This document shows, in pieces, positions 13,059 through 20,628 of a DNA stretch of 26,879 nt. Source of the stretch: JBHEPS01 sp046261635. GTDB lineage: Bacteria; Acidobacteriota; Thermoanaerobaculia; Gp7-AA8. Made by a program: the position numbers and the translations under genes. A model generated the notes under the pieces. It saw only the letters and a program-made list of their open reading frames with translations, ran no database searches and was not told the DNA's origin. Every line of letters starts with the position of its first letter. Position 1 is the stretch's first letter. The stretch covers positions 1-26,879 of the forward strand of contig JBHEOL010000214.1 of assembly GCA_046261635.1 (NCBI GenBank). Direction: 5' to 3'.

Positions 13059-13119
13059 TCGCGTCCAGTGCCAGGTGCGGTGTCCGAGCGACCCTTCAGT
13101 CGAGTTGCACCCCAGCTGC

Positions 13120-13125
13120 TATGGT
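13120..13125 (+). promoter_or_regulatory. -10-like hexamer TATGGT before macrodomain gene
   Basis: TATGGT ends 6 nt before the ATG at 13132. The intervening TTCGATC region has no Shine-Dalgarno match, so a leaderless transcript is likely. Confidence 0.4.
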
Positions 13126-13131
13126 TCGATC

Positions 13132-13680
13132 ATGATGAAAGTCTCCGTCTTCGCGGGCGACATCACCGAGGCGCCCGCCGACGCCATCTGCACCTCGACG
13201 AATCCGCGCCTCTCTCTGATGATGGGGACGGGCGGATCGGTGCGTGAGAAGGGGGGCTTCGCAATCCTCCGGGAATGCGAGGCGCTTCTCGAGGCCGAGA
13301 CCAATCGCTCCGGACGTGACCGCATGCCGATCGGCTCGGTCTGGATCACTGGAGCCGGCGCTCTCCCGCACGAAGCAGTGATTCACTGCGTGGCCAGCGA
13401 CGCGCGCGCCCACTCCTCGGACGCGCTGATTCGCTCGTGCGTGGCCAGGTCCGTCGCCGCTGCCATCGGGAGGAGATTCCAGAGCCTGGCCCTGCCGGTG
13501 TTCGCGACGGGCCACGCCCACTTTCCTTTCGATGATGCGGTCGCATCGATCGCTGGAGCGATGTCGGAGGTCCCGGACGGTCTCGAGGAGATCATCGTCG
13601 TCGTGCGCGAGGCTGCAGACGCGGAGCGTGCGCTGAAGGTGCTCCGACAGCAATTCCCGGAGGCGCGGATTCGGGAATGA
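13132..13680 (+). CDS. Macrodomain (ADP-ribose binding) protein
   Basis: This 182-residue protein is essentially a single macrodomain, a fold that binds or hydrolyses ADP-ribose derivatives. GDITEAPADAICTSTNP (9-25) corresponds to the GDIT...DAIVNAAN signature, with Asp10 and Asn24 in the expected places. The glycine-rich loop reads MMGTGGSVREKGG instead of the usual GGGGVDGAI. The later strand LALPVFATGHAHFPFDDA matches the G-x-G-x-x-x-P-x-x-x-A phosphate loop with changes. The altered first loop makes hydrolase activity uncertain. The start is the first of two adjacent ATG codons at 13132; the open frame extends upstream to 12970, but that part overlaps the crotonase gene. It is convergent with purK. 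Confidence 0.88.
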   Translation: MMKVSVFAGDITEAPADAICTSTNPRLSLMMGTGGSVREKGGFAILRECEALLEAETNRSGRDRMPIGSVWITGAGALPHEAVIHCVASDARAHSSDALIRSCVARSVAAAIGRRFQSLALPVFATGHAHFPFDDAVASIAGAMSEVPDGLEEIIVVVREAADAERALKVLRQQFPEARIRE

Positions 13681-13683
13681 GCG

Positions 13684-13718
13684 GGGGGACGAAGGATTCC
13701 GGCCTTCGGGCGTCCTCC
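13684..13718. terminator. Hairpin between convergent macrodomain gene and purK
   Basis: An inner stem GAAGG (13691-13695)/CCTTC (13703-13707) sits inside an outer GGGGGAC (13684-13690)/GTCCTCC (13712-13718) pairing with one wobble and a 4-nt bulge. It is followed on the plus strand by a pyrimidine-rich run (GTTTCCCTTCTC). The position between converging genes supports a bidirectional terminator. Confidence 0.5.
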
Positions 13719-13758
13719 GTTTCCCTTCTCTCGTTCGGCGTTCGCGGCGTGGCTTCGC

Positions 13759-14895
13759 TCAGGCCGACGTGAGGCGGCGCCGTGCTTCGAGGACCTTCTC
13801 CCGCGCTTCGGCCGATGAGGCTGCGAGCGCGGTCAGGTGGCCCATCTTGCGGCCGGGACGAGGCTCGACCTTCCCGTAGAGGTGAAGCTTGACGTCGGGG
13901 ATGCCGAGGGCTGCCGCCCAGTCGGGCTCACCCCGGGACCAGAGATCGCCGAGCAGGTTGGCCATCGCCGCCGGATGAAGAAGCTCGGTCGATCCGAGAG
14001 GCAGGCCGCAGACGGCGCGCAGCTGCTGCTCGAACTGGCTCGTCACGGAGGCATCGAACGTGAGGTGGCCGGAGTTGTGAGGGCGGGGAGCGAGCTCGTT
14101 GATGAGCAGCTCGCCGCGGTGCGTGAGGAACATTTCGATGCAGAGGACGCCGACGACCTGAAGCTGCTCGAGCACGGTGCGGGCGAGCTCGATCGCCCTC
14201 TTCTCGACGGGGGCCGGAACGATCGCCGGGGCGGTCGAGACGTCGAGGATATGGTGGCAGTGATCATTCTCGATCACGCCCCAGTGCGCAAAGCTTCCGT
14301 CGATTCCGCGCGCGGCGACGACCGAGACTTCCTTCTCGAAATCGACCCATCCCTCGACGATCGCTTCATGCCCCGCGATCGCCTTCCAGGCGCCTTCGGC
14401 GTCCTCGATCGATTCGATCTTCGATTGACCCTTGCCGTCGTATCCGAACGACGCGGTCTTCAGAACGCATGGCAGCCCGAGGCGGCGGACTCCGTTTTCG
14501 AGATCACTCAGAGTCCTCACCGCAAAAAAGTTCGCGACTGGCAGGCCGGCATTCCTGAGGAAGCTCTTCTCTCGCAACCGCTGCTGGCTCGTGTGGAGGA
14601 CCGACCCGGCAGGGCGGACGGGCGCGTGCTTTTCGGCCGCGACCGTCGTGGCGAAAGGAACGTTCTCGAACTCGAACGTGACGACCCGCACCTTCTTCGC
14701 GAACGCCTCGACCGCGTCGAGATCCTCGTAGGCGCCCTGGATCTCGAGGTCGGCGACCTGTCCGGTCGGGGTATCGGCGTCGGGGGAGTACGTGTGGACT
14801 CGGTAGCCCATGCGCCGGGCGGCGATGGCGAACATCCGGCCCAGCTGTCCGCTGCCGAGCACCCCGACGATCGATCCGGGAAGTACGGGCTTCAT
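13759..14895 (-). CDS. purK: N5-carboxyaminoimidazole ribonucleotide synthase
   Basis: PurK uses ATP and bicarbonate to carboxylate aminoimidazole ribonucleotide on N5 in purine synthesis. The 378-residue protein shows the three ATP-grasp parts: an N-terminal Rossmann-like loop VLGSGQLGRM (12-21), the central ATP-binding loop ASFGYDGKGQ (148-157) with the preceding lysine in CVLKT, and the metal-binding segment INELAPRPHNSGH (265-277). VVTFEFENVP (71-80) is also typical. Its start overlaps the purE stop (ATGA), so the pair is translationally coupled and PurE uses the product immediately. The short C-terminal domain (KLHLYGKVEPRPGRKMGHLT) is complete. Confidence 0.97.
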   Translation of the reverse strand: MKPVLPGSIVGVLGSGQLGRMFAIAARRMGYRVHTYSPDADTPTGQVADLEIQGAYEDLDAVEAFAKKVRVVTFEFENVPFATTVAAEKHAPVRPAGSVLHTSQQRLREKSFLRNAGLPVANFFAVRTLSDLENGVRRLGLPCVLKTASFGYDGKGQSKIESIEDAEGAWKAIAGHEAIVEGWVDFEKEVSVVAARGIDGSFAHWGVIENDHCHHILDVSTAPAIVPAPVEKRAIELARTVLEQLQVVGVLCIEMFLTHRGELLINELAPRPHNSGHLTFDASVTSQFEQQLRAVCGLPLGSTELLHPAAMANLLGDLWSRGEPDWAAALGIPDVKLHLYGKVEPRPGRKMGHLTALAASSAEAREKVLEARRRLTSA

Positions 14896-15383
14896 CCCAG
14901 GGTGGATCCGAGAACTTCGTCGGTCTGGCGGCGGCGGTAGTCGTGCAGCTTCGCGCGGAGGCCGGGACGGGAGGCGGAAACGATGGCGACGGCCAGCAGA
15001 GCGGCGTTCTTCGCCCCGGGCTTGCCGATGGCGAGCGTGCCGACCGGCACTCCACCCGGCATCTGGACGATCGAGAGCAGAGAGTCGAGCCCTTTGAGAG
15101 CGTGGCTTTCGACCGGCACGCCGAGAACGGGAAGGACCGTCGAGGCTGCGACCATGCCTGGCAGGTGGGCTGCTCCTCCGGCGCCCGCGATGATCACCTC
15201 GAGACCGCGTGACTCGGCCGAACGCGCGTACTCCGCCATCTGTTCGGGCGTACGGTGCGCCGAGAGGATCTTCGACTCGTGCGGCACTCCGAGCTCTTCC
15301 AGGATCTCCACGGCGCTGCGCATGGTCTCCCAGTCGGACTTCGAGCCCATGATCACGCCGACGATTGGTTTTGGTTCACTCAT
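14892..15383 (-). CDS. purE: N5-carboxyaminoimidazole ribonucleotide mutase
   Basis: PurE (class I) moves the carboxyl group of N5-CAIR to C4, following PurK in purine synthesis. With the ATG at 15383 (MSEPKPIVGV) it has 163 residues, the normal length. Visible motifs are GVIMGSKSDWETM (9-21), SAHRTPEQM with the catalytic His43 (41-49) and AGAGGAAHLPGM (67-78); these are the substrate-binding loops of the octameric enzyme. A longer reading starting at 15404 adds only poorly conserved residues. The start is preceded by TATTCT 8 nt upstream, with only AAGG abutting the ATG as a possible ribosome binding site. The purE-purK order and ATGA overlap are the usual arrangement. Confidence 0.97.
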   Translation of the reverse strand: MSEPKPIVGVIMGSKSDWETMRSAVEILEELGVPHESKILSAHRTPEQMAEYARSAESRGLEVIIAGAGGAAHLPGMVAASTVLPVLGVPVESHALKGLDSLLSIVQMPGGVPVGTLAIGKPGAKNAALLAVAIVSASRPGLRAKLHDYRRRQTDEVLGSTLG

Positions 15384-15391
15384 CCTTGCGG

Positions 15392-15397
15392 AGAATA
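15392..15397 (-). promoter_or_regulatory. -10-like hexamer TATTCT before purE
   Basis: TATTCT on the minus strand ends 8 nt before the purE ATG at 15383. It supports that start over the upstream in-frame codon and suggests a leaderless or very short leader. Confidence 0.35.
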
Positions 15398-15423
15398 TCA
15401 GCAAAGCCGGAAGCCAGAAGAAA

Positions 15424-15581
15424 GGGGCTGGGGGCTAGGGACTAGCCCCTAGTCTCTAGCCCCTGTTTCGGGCAGAGGTCGCGGGACAGAATGGACGAAC
15501 GACACAAACAGCATCGGCTGCCTCTGCCCTTGCTTCTACGTTTTGCCTTTTCTGGCCCCTGGCCTCTAGTCCCTGGCCCCT
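15424..15581. repeat. CTAG-rich inverted-repeat element, copy B
   Basis: The left arm (15424-15464) contains GGGGCTAGGGACTAG followed by its own near-complement. The right arm (15551-15581) reads TCTGGCCCCTGGCCTCTAGT and onward. Inside are the perfect pair GGCAGAGG (15471-15478)/CCTCTGCC (15521-15528) and a TTTTGCCTTT motif as in copies A and D. AGCCGGAAGCCA (15405-15416) just outside the left arm is also found within copies C and E. The TAG stop of the membrane-protein gene lies inside the right arm. Confidence 0.8.
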
Positions 15582-16522
15582 GTTTCTCGCGACCAGCGGA
15601 TGCGGATCACGCTCTCGCGGGGGAGCGGCGGGTTGAGCGCCGCGGCCCTTCGCGCCTCGTCGACGGTGCCGAGCTCGGGCTTCCCTCCCCGCTGGAAGAT
15701 CACGGCGCGGTCGGGGCGGAGGGGAGCTCCACCGAAAAGCCAGAAGGAGCCGGCGAGCAGAAAGGCCGCGAGAATCGGGAGCGAAGCCGCCGCCTCCCGC
15801 ATCTCGATGTCGCGGAGCTGCTGGAAGCGGGAAGCGGGCGGCCGGGCGAGGTTCTCGAGAAGGGTCACCGCGAGCATCGCCGCTGCCGCCAGAGCCGTTG
15901 CCACGGCTCCCGCTGCGAACGCCAGCCCTCCGAGAAGCCCGAAAGGGATCGCCTGGCGCACGAGCCAGAGCCCGAACCGGCGCGAAGGGGATTGGACCGA
16001 GACGAGGTTGGAAATCATCCCGACGGTCTTCCGCTCGGCTGCGACCAGGAGGGCGAGAGCGATCAGGATGATCGACCCTTCGAGCGCAACCTCGCGCAGC
16101 GAGCGAATTCTTTCGATGCGCCAGAGCAGCGAGGCGGTGACGGGGGCGATCGCGCCGAAGGTCAGAAACCCGACCGCCTGGACTCCGAGAAAGATCTGTG
16201 TCGCGAGGGTGGACTTCGCGGGCCAGAAGAAACTGAGGGTGATGCCGATCAGCAGCGCGCCGCCGCTGACCGCGAGCGGGAAGAGGCGGATCGTCGCCGA
16301 GGCCGACTCGAACAGCAGTGACGGCATCATCACCGGCGGTGCGTAGAGAATCCAGGCCGCGCCCTCGGGGTTGTGGCTCCGGCCCGCCGCCGCGATTGCC
16401 ACGCCGACGTAGAGCGAGACGAGGATCGAGCTCACGATCGCGGCCGACAGCGAGATGACGAGCATCCGCCAGAGGGCGGGCTTCTTCCGGAACTGGCTGT
16501 CGAATTCACCGTATATAGTCAT
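15566..16522 (-). CDS. Multi-pass membrane protein of unknown function
   Basis: This 318-residue protein has about six or seven hydrophobic spans. They lie near residues 20-46, 78-100 (SGGALLIGITLSFFW), 106-132, 148-162 (GSIILIALALLVAA), 188-222 (two closely spaced) and 246-264 (ASLPILAAFLLAGSFWLFGG). The N-terminus (MTIYGEFDSQFRKK) is cytoplasmic by the positive-inside rule, and the C-terminal tail of about 50 residues is basic and soluble. No family is recognised and no catalytic motif is seen. It is divergent from the PP2C phosphatase gene 75 bp away, so a shared regulatory region is possible. Its last codons (RETGARD) and its TAG stop come from the right arm of repeat copy B, implying that insertion of the element remade its C-terminus. 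Confidence 0.8.
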   Translation of the reverse strand: MTIYGEFDSQFRKKPALWRMLVISLSAAIVSSILVSLYVGVAIAAAGRSHNPEGAAWILYAPPVMMPSLLFESASATIRLFPLAVSGGALLIGITLSFFWPAKSTLATQIFLGVQAVGFLTFGAIAPVTASLLWRIERIRSLREVALEGSIILIALALLVAAERKTVGMISNLVSVQSPSRRFGLWLVRQAIPFGLLGGLAFAAGAVATALAAAAMLAVTLLENLARPPASRFQQLRDIEMREAAASLPILAAFLLAGSFWLFGGAPLRPDRAVIFQRGGKPELGTVDEARRAAALNPPLPRESVIRIRWSRETGARD

Positions 16523-16596
16523 CAGAGCATCCGGATGCCCGGCGGTACTGGTCTGCTATCTTAAGGGTTGATTCGCCAAATACGAGCAAATACGAC

Positions 16597-18543
16597 ATGA
16601 CCTCGACGCGAAGACGACTCGTGATGATCTGGCTTTCCTCGTTCGCGACGATCGTTGCGGCCGGCTGGATCGAGAACGTTCTCGATGGGCTTCACCTCCG
16701 TTTCCTCCCTCTCGACTGGATCGTTTTCCTCTCCTGGGTCGTCTTTTTCGCGCTCTCTCTATGGCTGATCACGGTCGCGGTCCGCTTCGTGCTGCGAAAG
16801 CTGTTCTGGCGCGTCGGGCGCAGGCTGGCTCTCAGTTACTTCCTCATCGGCGTGCTGCCGTTCATCTTCTTCGCGATCCTGCTGGCGATCTCGGGGTACC
16901 TGATGGCGGCGATCCTGAGCCAGGCGACTTTCCGCAACGAGCGCCAGGTCCAGCTCCAGAGGCTCGACCAGTGGAACCTCGAGTACGCGCTGACCGGAAC
17001 CAAACCGGGAACGGGTCTTCCTTCGCTGGAAATCTACGACTCGAGCGACGGCTCGATCGCGACTCTCCCCGAGTGGCTCAGACAGAGCTCCTTCGTAGGG
17101 CTGGCGACGCGCAACTCCCAGGCCCTTTTCGTCTCGGCACGGCGCTACGAGCGCGACGACGCGTCGCGCTCGATCGTCCTCGTCCAGCCGATGGACGAGG
17201 CCTGGACCAGCGCGCTCGAGCAGCGGACGGGGATGTTCACCGCCGCTTCGAAAGTCCAGGCCGAAGGGAACGAGCCGGGAACCGGTCAGATCGTCATCGG
17301 CGATTCGAGAGAGGTGAATTTCCAGCTCGACGACGAGCAGATCGCCCCGTTCTTCAGGCAGGCGTGGGGGCGAGGCGTCATCTGGGGAGATCTCATCCCC
17401 TCGATCGTCGACTGGAGAACGGGCGACCCCCAGGAGGAGAACGCTTACCTGGTTCTGTTCGCAAACCCTTGGCGGAATCTGCTCGACGTCTATTTCGGGA
17501 GCCCGACCTACGTGAACGCGATCATCGGGACGATTGGAACCATCGCGGGGATGATGGCGATGGTTTACCTGCTGGCGTCCGTACTGGCGGCCGGGTTGAT
17601 TTTTTCGATCTCCCGCGCGGTCAACCGCATCGACAAGGGAACGCGGGCGGTCGAGCGCGGCGATTTCAGCTATCGCATCCAGATGAAGCGCAACAGCCAG
17701 CTCGGTGAACTGGCGGGCTCGTTCGACCACATGGTCGAGTCCATCTCCTCACTCCTGCTCCGGGTGGCCGAGCAGGAGCGGCTGCAGAGCGAGATCTCGA
17801 TCGCGGCGGAGATTCAGCGGAACCTGCTTCCGAAACAGGGCCCGGCCTATGCGGGCATCTCCTTTTCGGCGCACTTCGAGCCGACCGCGTCGATCGGAGG
17901 CGACTACTACGATCTGTTCAATCTCGACAAGACGAAGCTCGCGGTCACCATCGGAGACGTTTCGGGACACGGCCTCTCGACCGGGATCGTCATGGCCATG
18001 GTCAAGGCCGCGATCACGACTCTCGTCGAACAGGGTGCCGACGAGCACTCGCTCTTCCGCCGGCTCAACGAGCTCGTCGTGCGCTCGACCGAGAAGCGGA
18101 CTTTCATGACGCTCGGCTTCACGATCTTCGACCTCAAATACAAGACCGTTCGCCATACCAATGCCGGCCATCTCTACCCCTACCTGCTCCGCGACGGTGA
18201 GCCGCCCCGCCCCATCGAAGCGCCATCCTTCCCACTCGGGATCAAGGAAGGGGTGAGGCCCCGCACGGTCGAGCTGCCGCTCCAGGAACGCGACACGTTC
18301 GTCTACCTCTCGGACGGCATCGTCGAAGCCAGCAACGAGAACGACGACCCGTTCGGGTTCGACAACCTGGAGCGGCTGCTCGTCCATCTCGCCGGGGCTT
18401 CTCCGGACCAGATCCGCGACACCATTCTCGAAGCGGTCGCCGATCACGCGGGGACCAGGGTGGCCGACGACGACCGGACGATCATGGTGCTCAAGTTCGA
18501 CAGGATTCAGGAGAATTTCGACGCGATCGACGGGGTCGGGTAG
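16597..18543 (+). CDS. Membrane HAMP-PP2C (RsbU/SpoIIE-type) serine phosphatase
   Basis: This 648-residue sensor phosphatase has hydrophobic spans near 8-24, 40-65 and 77-106, an extracytoplasmic sensing region of about 195 residues (107-303), and a further span at 306-338. A HAMP linker (339-390; RAVNRIDKGTRAVERGDFSYR) and a helical coiled segment ending EIQRNLLPKQ (405-414) follow. The PP2C domain then has metal-binding aspartates in GGDYYDLF (434-441, Asp436), IGDVSGHG (452-459, Asp454), LSDGIVEA (571-578, Asp573) and DDDRTIMVLK. Such enzymes dephosphorylate STAS-type anti-anti-sigma factors in partner-switching cascades. No such partner is encoded nearby, so its target is unknown. Three N-terminal spans before the sensing region are more than the usual one. 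No ribosome binding site is evident at the ATG. Confidence 0.94.
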   Translation: MTSTRRRLVMIWLSSFATIVAAGWIENVLDGLHLRFLPLDWIVFLSWVVFFALSLWLITVAVRFVLRKLFWRVGRRLALSYFLIGVLPFIFFAILLAISGYLMAAILSQATFRNERQVQLQRLDQWNLEYALTGTKPGTGLPSLEIYDSSDGSIATLPEWLRQSSFVGLATRNSQALFVSARRYERDDASRSIVLVQPMDEAWTSALEQRTGMFTAASKVQAEGNEPGTGQIVIGDSREVNFQLDDEQIAPFFRQAWGRGVIWGDLIPSIVDWRTGDPQEENAYLVLFANPWRNLLDVYFGSPTYVNAIIGTIGTIAGMMAMVYLLASVLAAGLIFSISRAVNRIDKGTRAVERGDFSYRIQMKRNSQLGELAGSFDHMVESISSLLLRVAEQERLQSEISIAAEIQRNLLPKQGPAYAGISFSAHFEPTASIGGDYYDLFNLDKTKLAVTIGDVSGHGLSTGIVMAMVKAAITTLVEQGADEHSLFRRLNELVVRSTEKRTFMTLGFTIFDLKYKTVRHTNAGHLYPYLLRDGEPPRPIEAPSFPLGIKEGVRPRTVELPLQERDTFVYLSDGIVEASNENDDPFGFDNLERLLVHLAGASPDQIRDTILEAVADHAGTRVADDDRTIMVLKFDRIQENFDAIDGVG

Positions 18544-18546
18544 AGC

Positions 18547-18655
18547 GGATAGGACGAATAGGACGAATAGGACGAATAGGTAGGACGGGCGAAGGGAGTG
18601 GACATTCATTAAGAGGCCACAACCCTTCCCGAGTTAGCGTCCTATTGGTCCTATC
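18547..18655. repeat. ATAGGAC inverted-repeat element between convergent genes
   Basis: The left arm contains three and a half copies of a 9-bp unit (AGGACGAAT, 18551-18580). Its GATAGGACGAATAGGACG (18548-18565) is the inverse complement of CGTCCTATTGGTCCTATC (18638-18655) with one mismatch. Inner GGGAGTGG and CCACAACCC segments can also pair. It fills the gap between the phosphatase and lytic transglycosylase genes and abuts the latter's stop codon, so it may act as a bidirectional terminator. Confidence 0.75.
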
Positions 18656-19355
18656 AGCTCGCCGATGTGATCGCGATTCCGCGCTGCCGCTCGAAGTGCC
18701 GTCCGATTCGCCGGATGTACTCGACCGTCTCCCGGAACGGCGGGACGCCTTTGTACCGGGCGACGTTCCCCTCGCCGGCGTTGTAGCCAGCCAGCGCCAT
18801 CTCGACGTTTCCGTCGAAGCGGTCGAGGAGCCAACGGAGATACTTCGCGCCGGCGTGGACATTCGCGTGTGGATCGAACGGGTCGGTCACGCCGAACCGT
18901 TTCGCGGTTGCTGGCATCAGCTGCATCAGCCCGCGCGCGCCCTTGTTTGAAACGACCCGCGGGTTGTAATCGCTCTCGGCTTTGATGACCGCCGAGACCA
19001 GGGCCGCGTCGACGTCGAACTTCCGCGCGGCCTCCAAAATGATCCCGGTGTACTGGCTATCGAACAGCGGCCCGCTCGATTCATCGAAGCGCCAGGCACG
19101 CCTCGGCAGTTCGGCCGAGGGGGGAGGAACCGGGACGACCTCGTCGTCGAGAATCCGCTCGAGCAGTGCCGTGGGAATGACCATCTCGCCACCGACCGTG
19201 AGGTCGAGCCTGGTCCGCTCCGGCCCCACTTCCCACGCGCTCACCTTGACCGAGCGGCCATTGGCCAGCACCGCAATCTCTCCCCGGAGGGGAAGGGCGG
19301 TGGCGATCGTGGCGAGCGCGAGCAGGGCGGCGGTTCTGGCAGTGAAGGCGGACAT
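18654..19355 (-). CDS. Lytic murein transglycosylase (SLT domain)
   Basis: This enzyme cleaves peptidoglycan glycan strands non-hydrolytically in the periplasm. With the ATG at 19355 it is 233 residues: an N-terminal signal peptide (AALLALATIATALPLRG), a small strand-rich region with GRSVKVSAWEV and an I-P-x-x-L-L-E-R-I-L motif (about 25-75), then a goose-type lysozyme/SLT domain (103-215). The domain shows AVIKAESDYNP with catalytic Glu127, KGARGLMQLMPATA (138-151), NVHAGAKYLRWLL (165-177) and ALAGYNAGEGNV (187-198). The open frame continues upstream, but that part lacks signal-peptide character. The small domain before SLT is common in DUF4124/SLT-type proteins but was not assigned. It converges on the phosphatase gene with an inverted repeat between them. 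Confidence 0.93.
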   Translation of the reverse strand: MSAFTARTAALLALATIATALPLRGEIAVLANGRSVKVSAWEVGPERTRLDLTVGGEMVIPTALLERILDDEVVPVPPPSAELPRRAWRFDESSGPLFDSQYTGIILEAARKFDVDAALVSAVIKAESDYNPRVVSNKGARGLMQLMPATAKRFGVTDPFDPHANVHAGAKYLRWLLDRFDGNVEMALAGYNAGEGNVARYKGVPPFRETVEYIRRIGRHFERQRGIAITSAS

Positions 19356-19485
19356 TGCGTCTTTCAGAAGGGAACCTGATGGTTGTGACGAATATGCCGC
19401 GGCCGGGTTACGAAGAGGTTTCCGGCTGATGAGTCGTCGAGAATCCCCGGTTCCTGGCTCAAAGTTGCCCCCCATAAGTCCTTTA

Positions 19486-19508
19486 CGTCCTATTGGTCCT
19501 ATCCGTCC
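19486..19508. repeat. Second copy of ATAGGAC element arm
   Basis: CGTCCTATTGGTCCTATC at 19486-19503 is identical over 18 bases to 18638-18655 and is followed by another GTCC. It lies between the lytic transglycosylase start and the recombinase stop, 13 bases upstream of that stop codon. No matching left arm is seen, so it is a half-element. Confidence 0.7.
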
Positions 19509-19516
19509 GATCTCGC

Positions 19517-20458
19517 TCACGCCCTCGGATGGAACTCGTCGTAGATCTTCTGCAGTCTTGCCCTGGTCACATGGGTATAGATCTGGGTCGTCGAGATGTC
19601 GGAGTGGCCGAGCATCATCTGGACGCTGCGGAGGTCGGCGCCGTTCTCGAGAAGATGGGTCGCGAAGGAGTGCCGGAGCATGTGGGGAGAGATGTGCGCG
19701 GCGATCCCCGCCTCGCGGGCGTAGCGCTCGATCTTCAGCCAGATCGATTGCCGCGAGAGGCCGCGACCGCGGTTCGAGAGAAAGAGCGCCGAGTCGCCGT
19801 GGCGGTCGAGCTCGCGCCTTCCCCCCTCGACCCACGCGAGGATCGCCTGCTTCGCCTGCTCGCCGAAAGGGACCAGCCTTTCCTTCGAGCCCTTGCCGAT
19901 CGTCCGGAGGAAGCCGGCATCGAGCACCAGATCATCGACGCGGATCCGGATCAGCTCACTCACGCGGAGCCCGGTCGCGTAGAGCAGCTCGATCATCGCC
20001 TTGTCGCGCTGCCCCAGAACCGTCGCGGTATCGGGGGCAGCGAGGAGCGCCTCGACGTCGCAGGCCGGGAGCGACTTCGGGAGGCTCGACCAGAGCTTCG
20101 GGTTCTCCAGGTTCTCGGTCGGATCTCCCTTCACGTGGCGCTCCGCGACGAGAAAGCGGTACATGCCGCGGATCGCCGCAAGCGCTCGCGCGACCGAGCG
20201 CGCGGAAACGCCCTTCCTCCGCAGCGATTGGAAGTAACGGACCAGATGGACCCGCTCGATCTTCTCGAAATCGAGCTTCGACTCGCTCAGCCAATGCCCG
20301 AAATGCCGCAGGTCGGCGCCGTACGCGCGGATCGAGTTCGCCGCCAGCCCCTTCTCGACCGCCAGGTAGTCGAGAAACATCGGTAACCACGTCTGGAAGT
20401 AAGGGCCGCGCTCCTCGGCTTCAGGATCGATGGTGCGAGGGTGTTTCCGTCGGGGCAC
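19517..20458 (-). CDS. xerD: Tyrosine recombinase XerC/XerD
   Basis: This recombinase resolves chromosome dimers at dif during cell division in partnership with FtsK. The 313-residue protein has an N-terminal SAM-like core-binding domain (about 20-110; FLDYLAVEKGLAANSIRAY). Its catalytic domain carries all active residues: Arg165 (ATGLRVSELI), Lys189 (GKGSKERLVP), His259 and Arg262 (HMLRHSFATH), His285 (LGHSDISTTQIY) and Tyr294. The ending VTRARLQKIYDEFHPRA is typical of XerD. The GTG at 20458 is preceded by TACACT 6 nt upstream and no Shine-Dalgarno sequence. Complete Xer-type motifs and the absence of phage genes nearby argue against an integrase. XerC versus XerD is not settled by sequence alone. 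Confidence 0.93.
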   Translation of the reverse strand: MPRRKHPRTIDPEAEERGPYFQTWLPMFLDYLAVEKGLAANSIRAYGADLRHFGHWLSESKLDFEKIERVHLVRYFQSLRRKGVSARSVARALAAIRGMYRFLVAERHVKGDPTENLENPKLWSSLPKSLPACDVEALLAAPDTATVLGQRDKAMIELLYATGLRVSELIRIRVDDLVLDAGFLRTIGKGSKERLVPFGEQAKQAILAWVEGGRRELDRHGDSALFLSNRGRGLSRQSIWLKIERYAREAGIAAHISPHMLRHSFATHLLENGADLRSVQMMLGHSDISTTQIYTHVTRARLQKIYDEFHPRA

Positions 20459-20464
20459 GGAAGC

Positions 20465-20470
20465 AGTGTA
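20465..20470 (-). promoter_or_regulatory. -10-like hexamer TACACT before xerD
   Basis: TACACT on the minus strand ends 6 nt before the GTG start at 20458. The region where the -35 element would lie reaches the left arm of repeat copy C. No ribosome binding site is present. Confidence 0.4.
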
Positions 20471-20480
20471 GCTAGAAACC

Positions 20481-20628
20481 AGGGGCTAGGGACTAGGGGC
20501 TAGGGACTAGGAAAGGCAACACCAACCGCGCAGGGGCTGGAAAGGTGCCAGGGAAAGGCAAGAGCCGGAAGCCACGTCATGACTGGATGTTGCAGTTGCT
20601 TTCCCTAGCCCCTAGTCCCTAGCCCCTG
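20481..20628. repeat. CTAG-rich inverted-repeat element, copy C
   Basis: The left arm (20482-20511) is GGGGCTAGGGACTAG repeated twice. The right arm (20603-20628) is CCCTAGCCCCTAGTCCCTAG and onward. The core begins GAAAGGCAA, continues CCAACCGCGCAGGGG, and includes GAGCCGGAAGCCA and GCAGTTGCTT. It is clearly homologous to copy E over its full length. The TAG stop of the DUF1684 gene (20619-20621 on the plus strand as CTA) lies in the right arm. Confidence 0.88.

Noticed and set aside
15424..15581. Rho-independent terminators formed by the CTAG elements
   Set aside because: The arms can pair, but they are separated by cores of up to about 90 bp and lack T-tracts, so a classical intrinsic terminator is not supported. 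They are listed as repeats only.
18547..18580. CRISPR or protein-coding tandem repeat of AGGACGAAT
   Set aside because: The 9-bp unit is repeated without spacers, lies after a stop codon, and pairs with an inverted arm downstream. It is an inverted-repeat element.
19517..20458. Phage or island integrase
   Set aside because: It has the length, N-terminal domain and C-terminal ending of XerC/XerD. There is no tRNA, attachment-site duplication or phage gene nearby.
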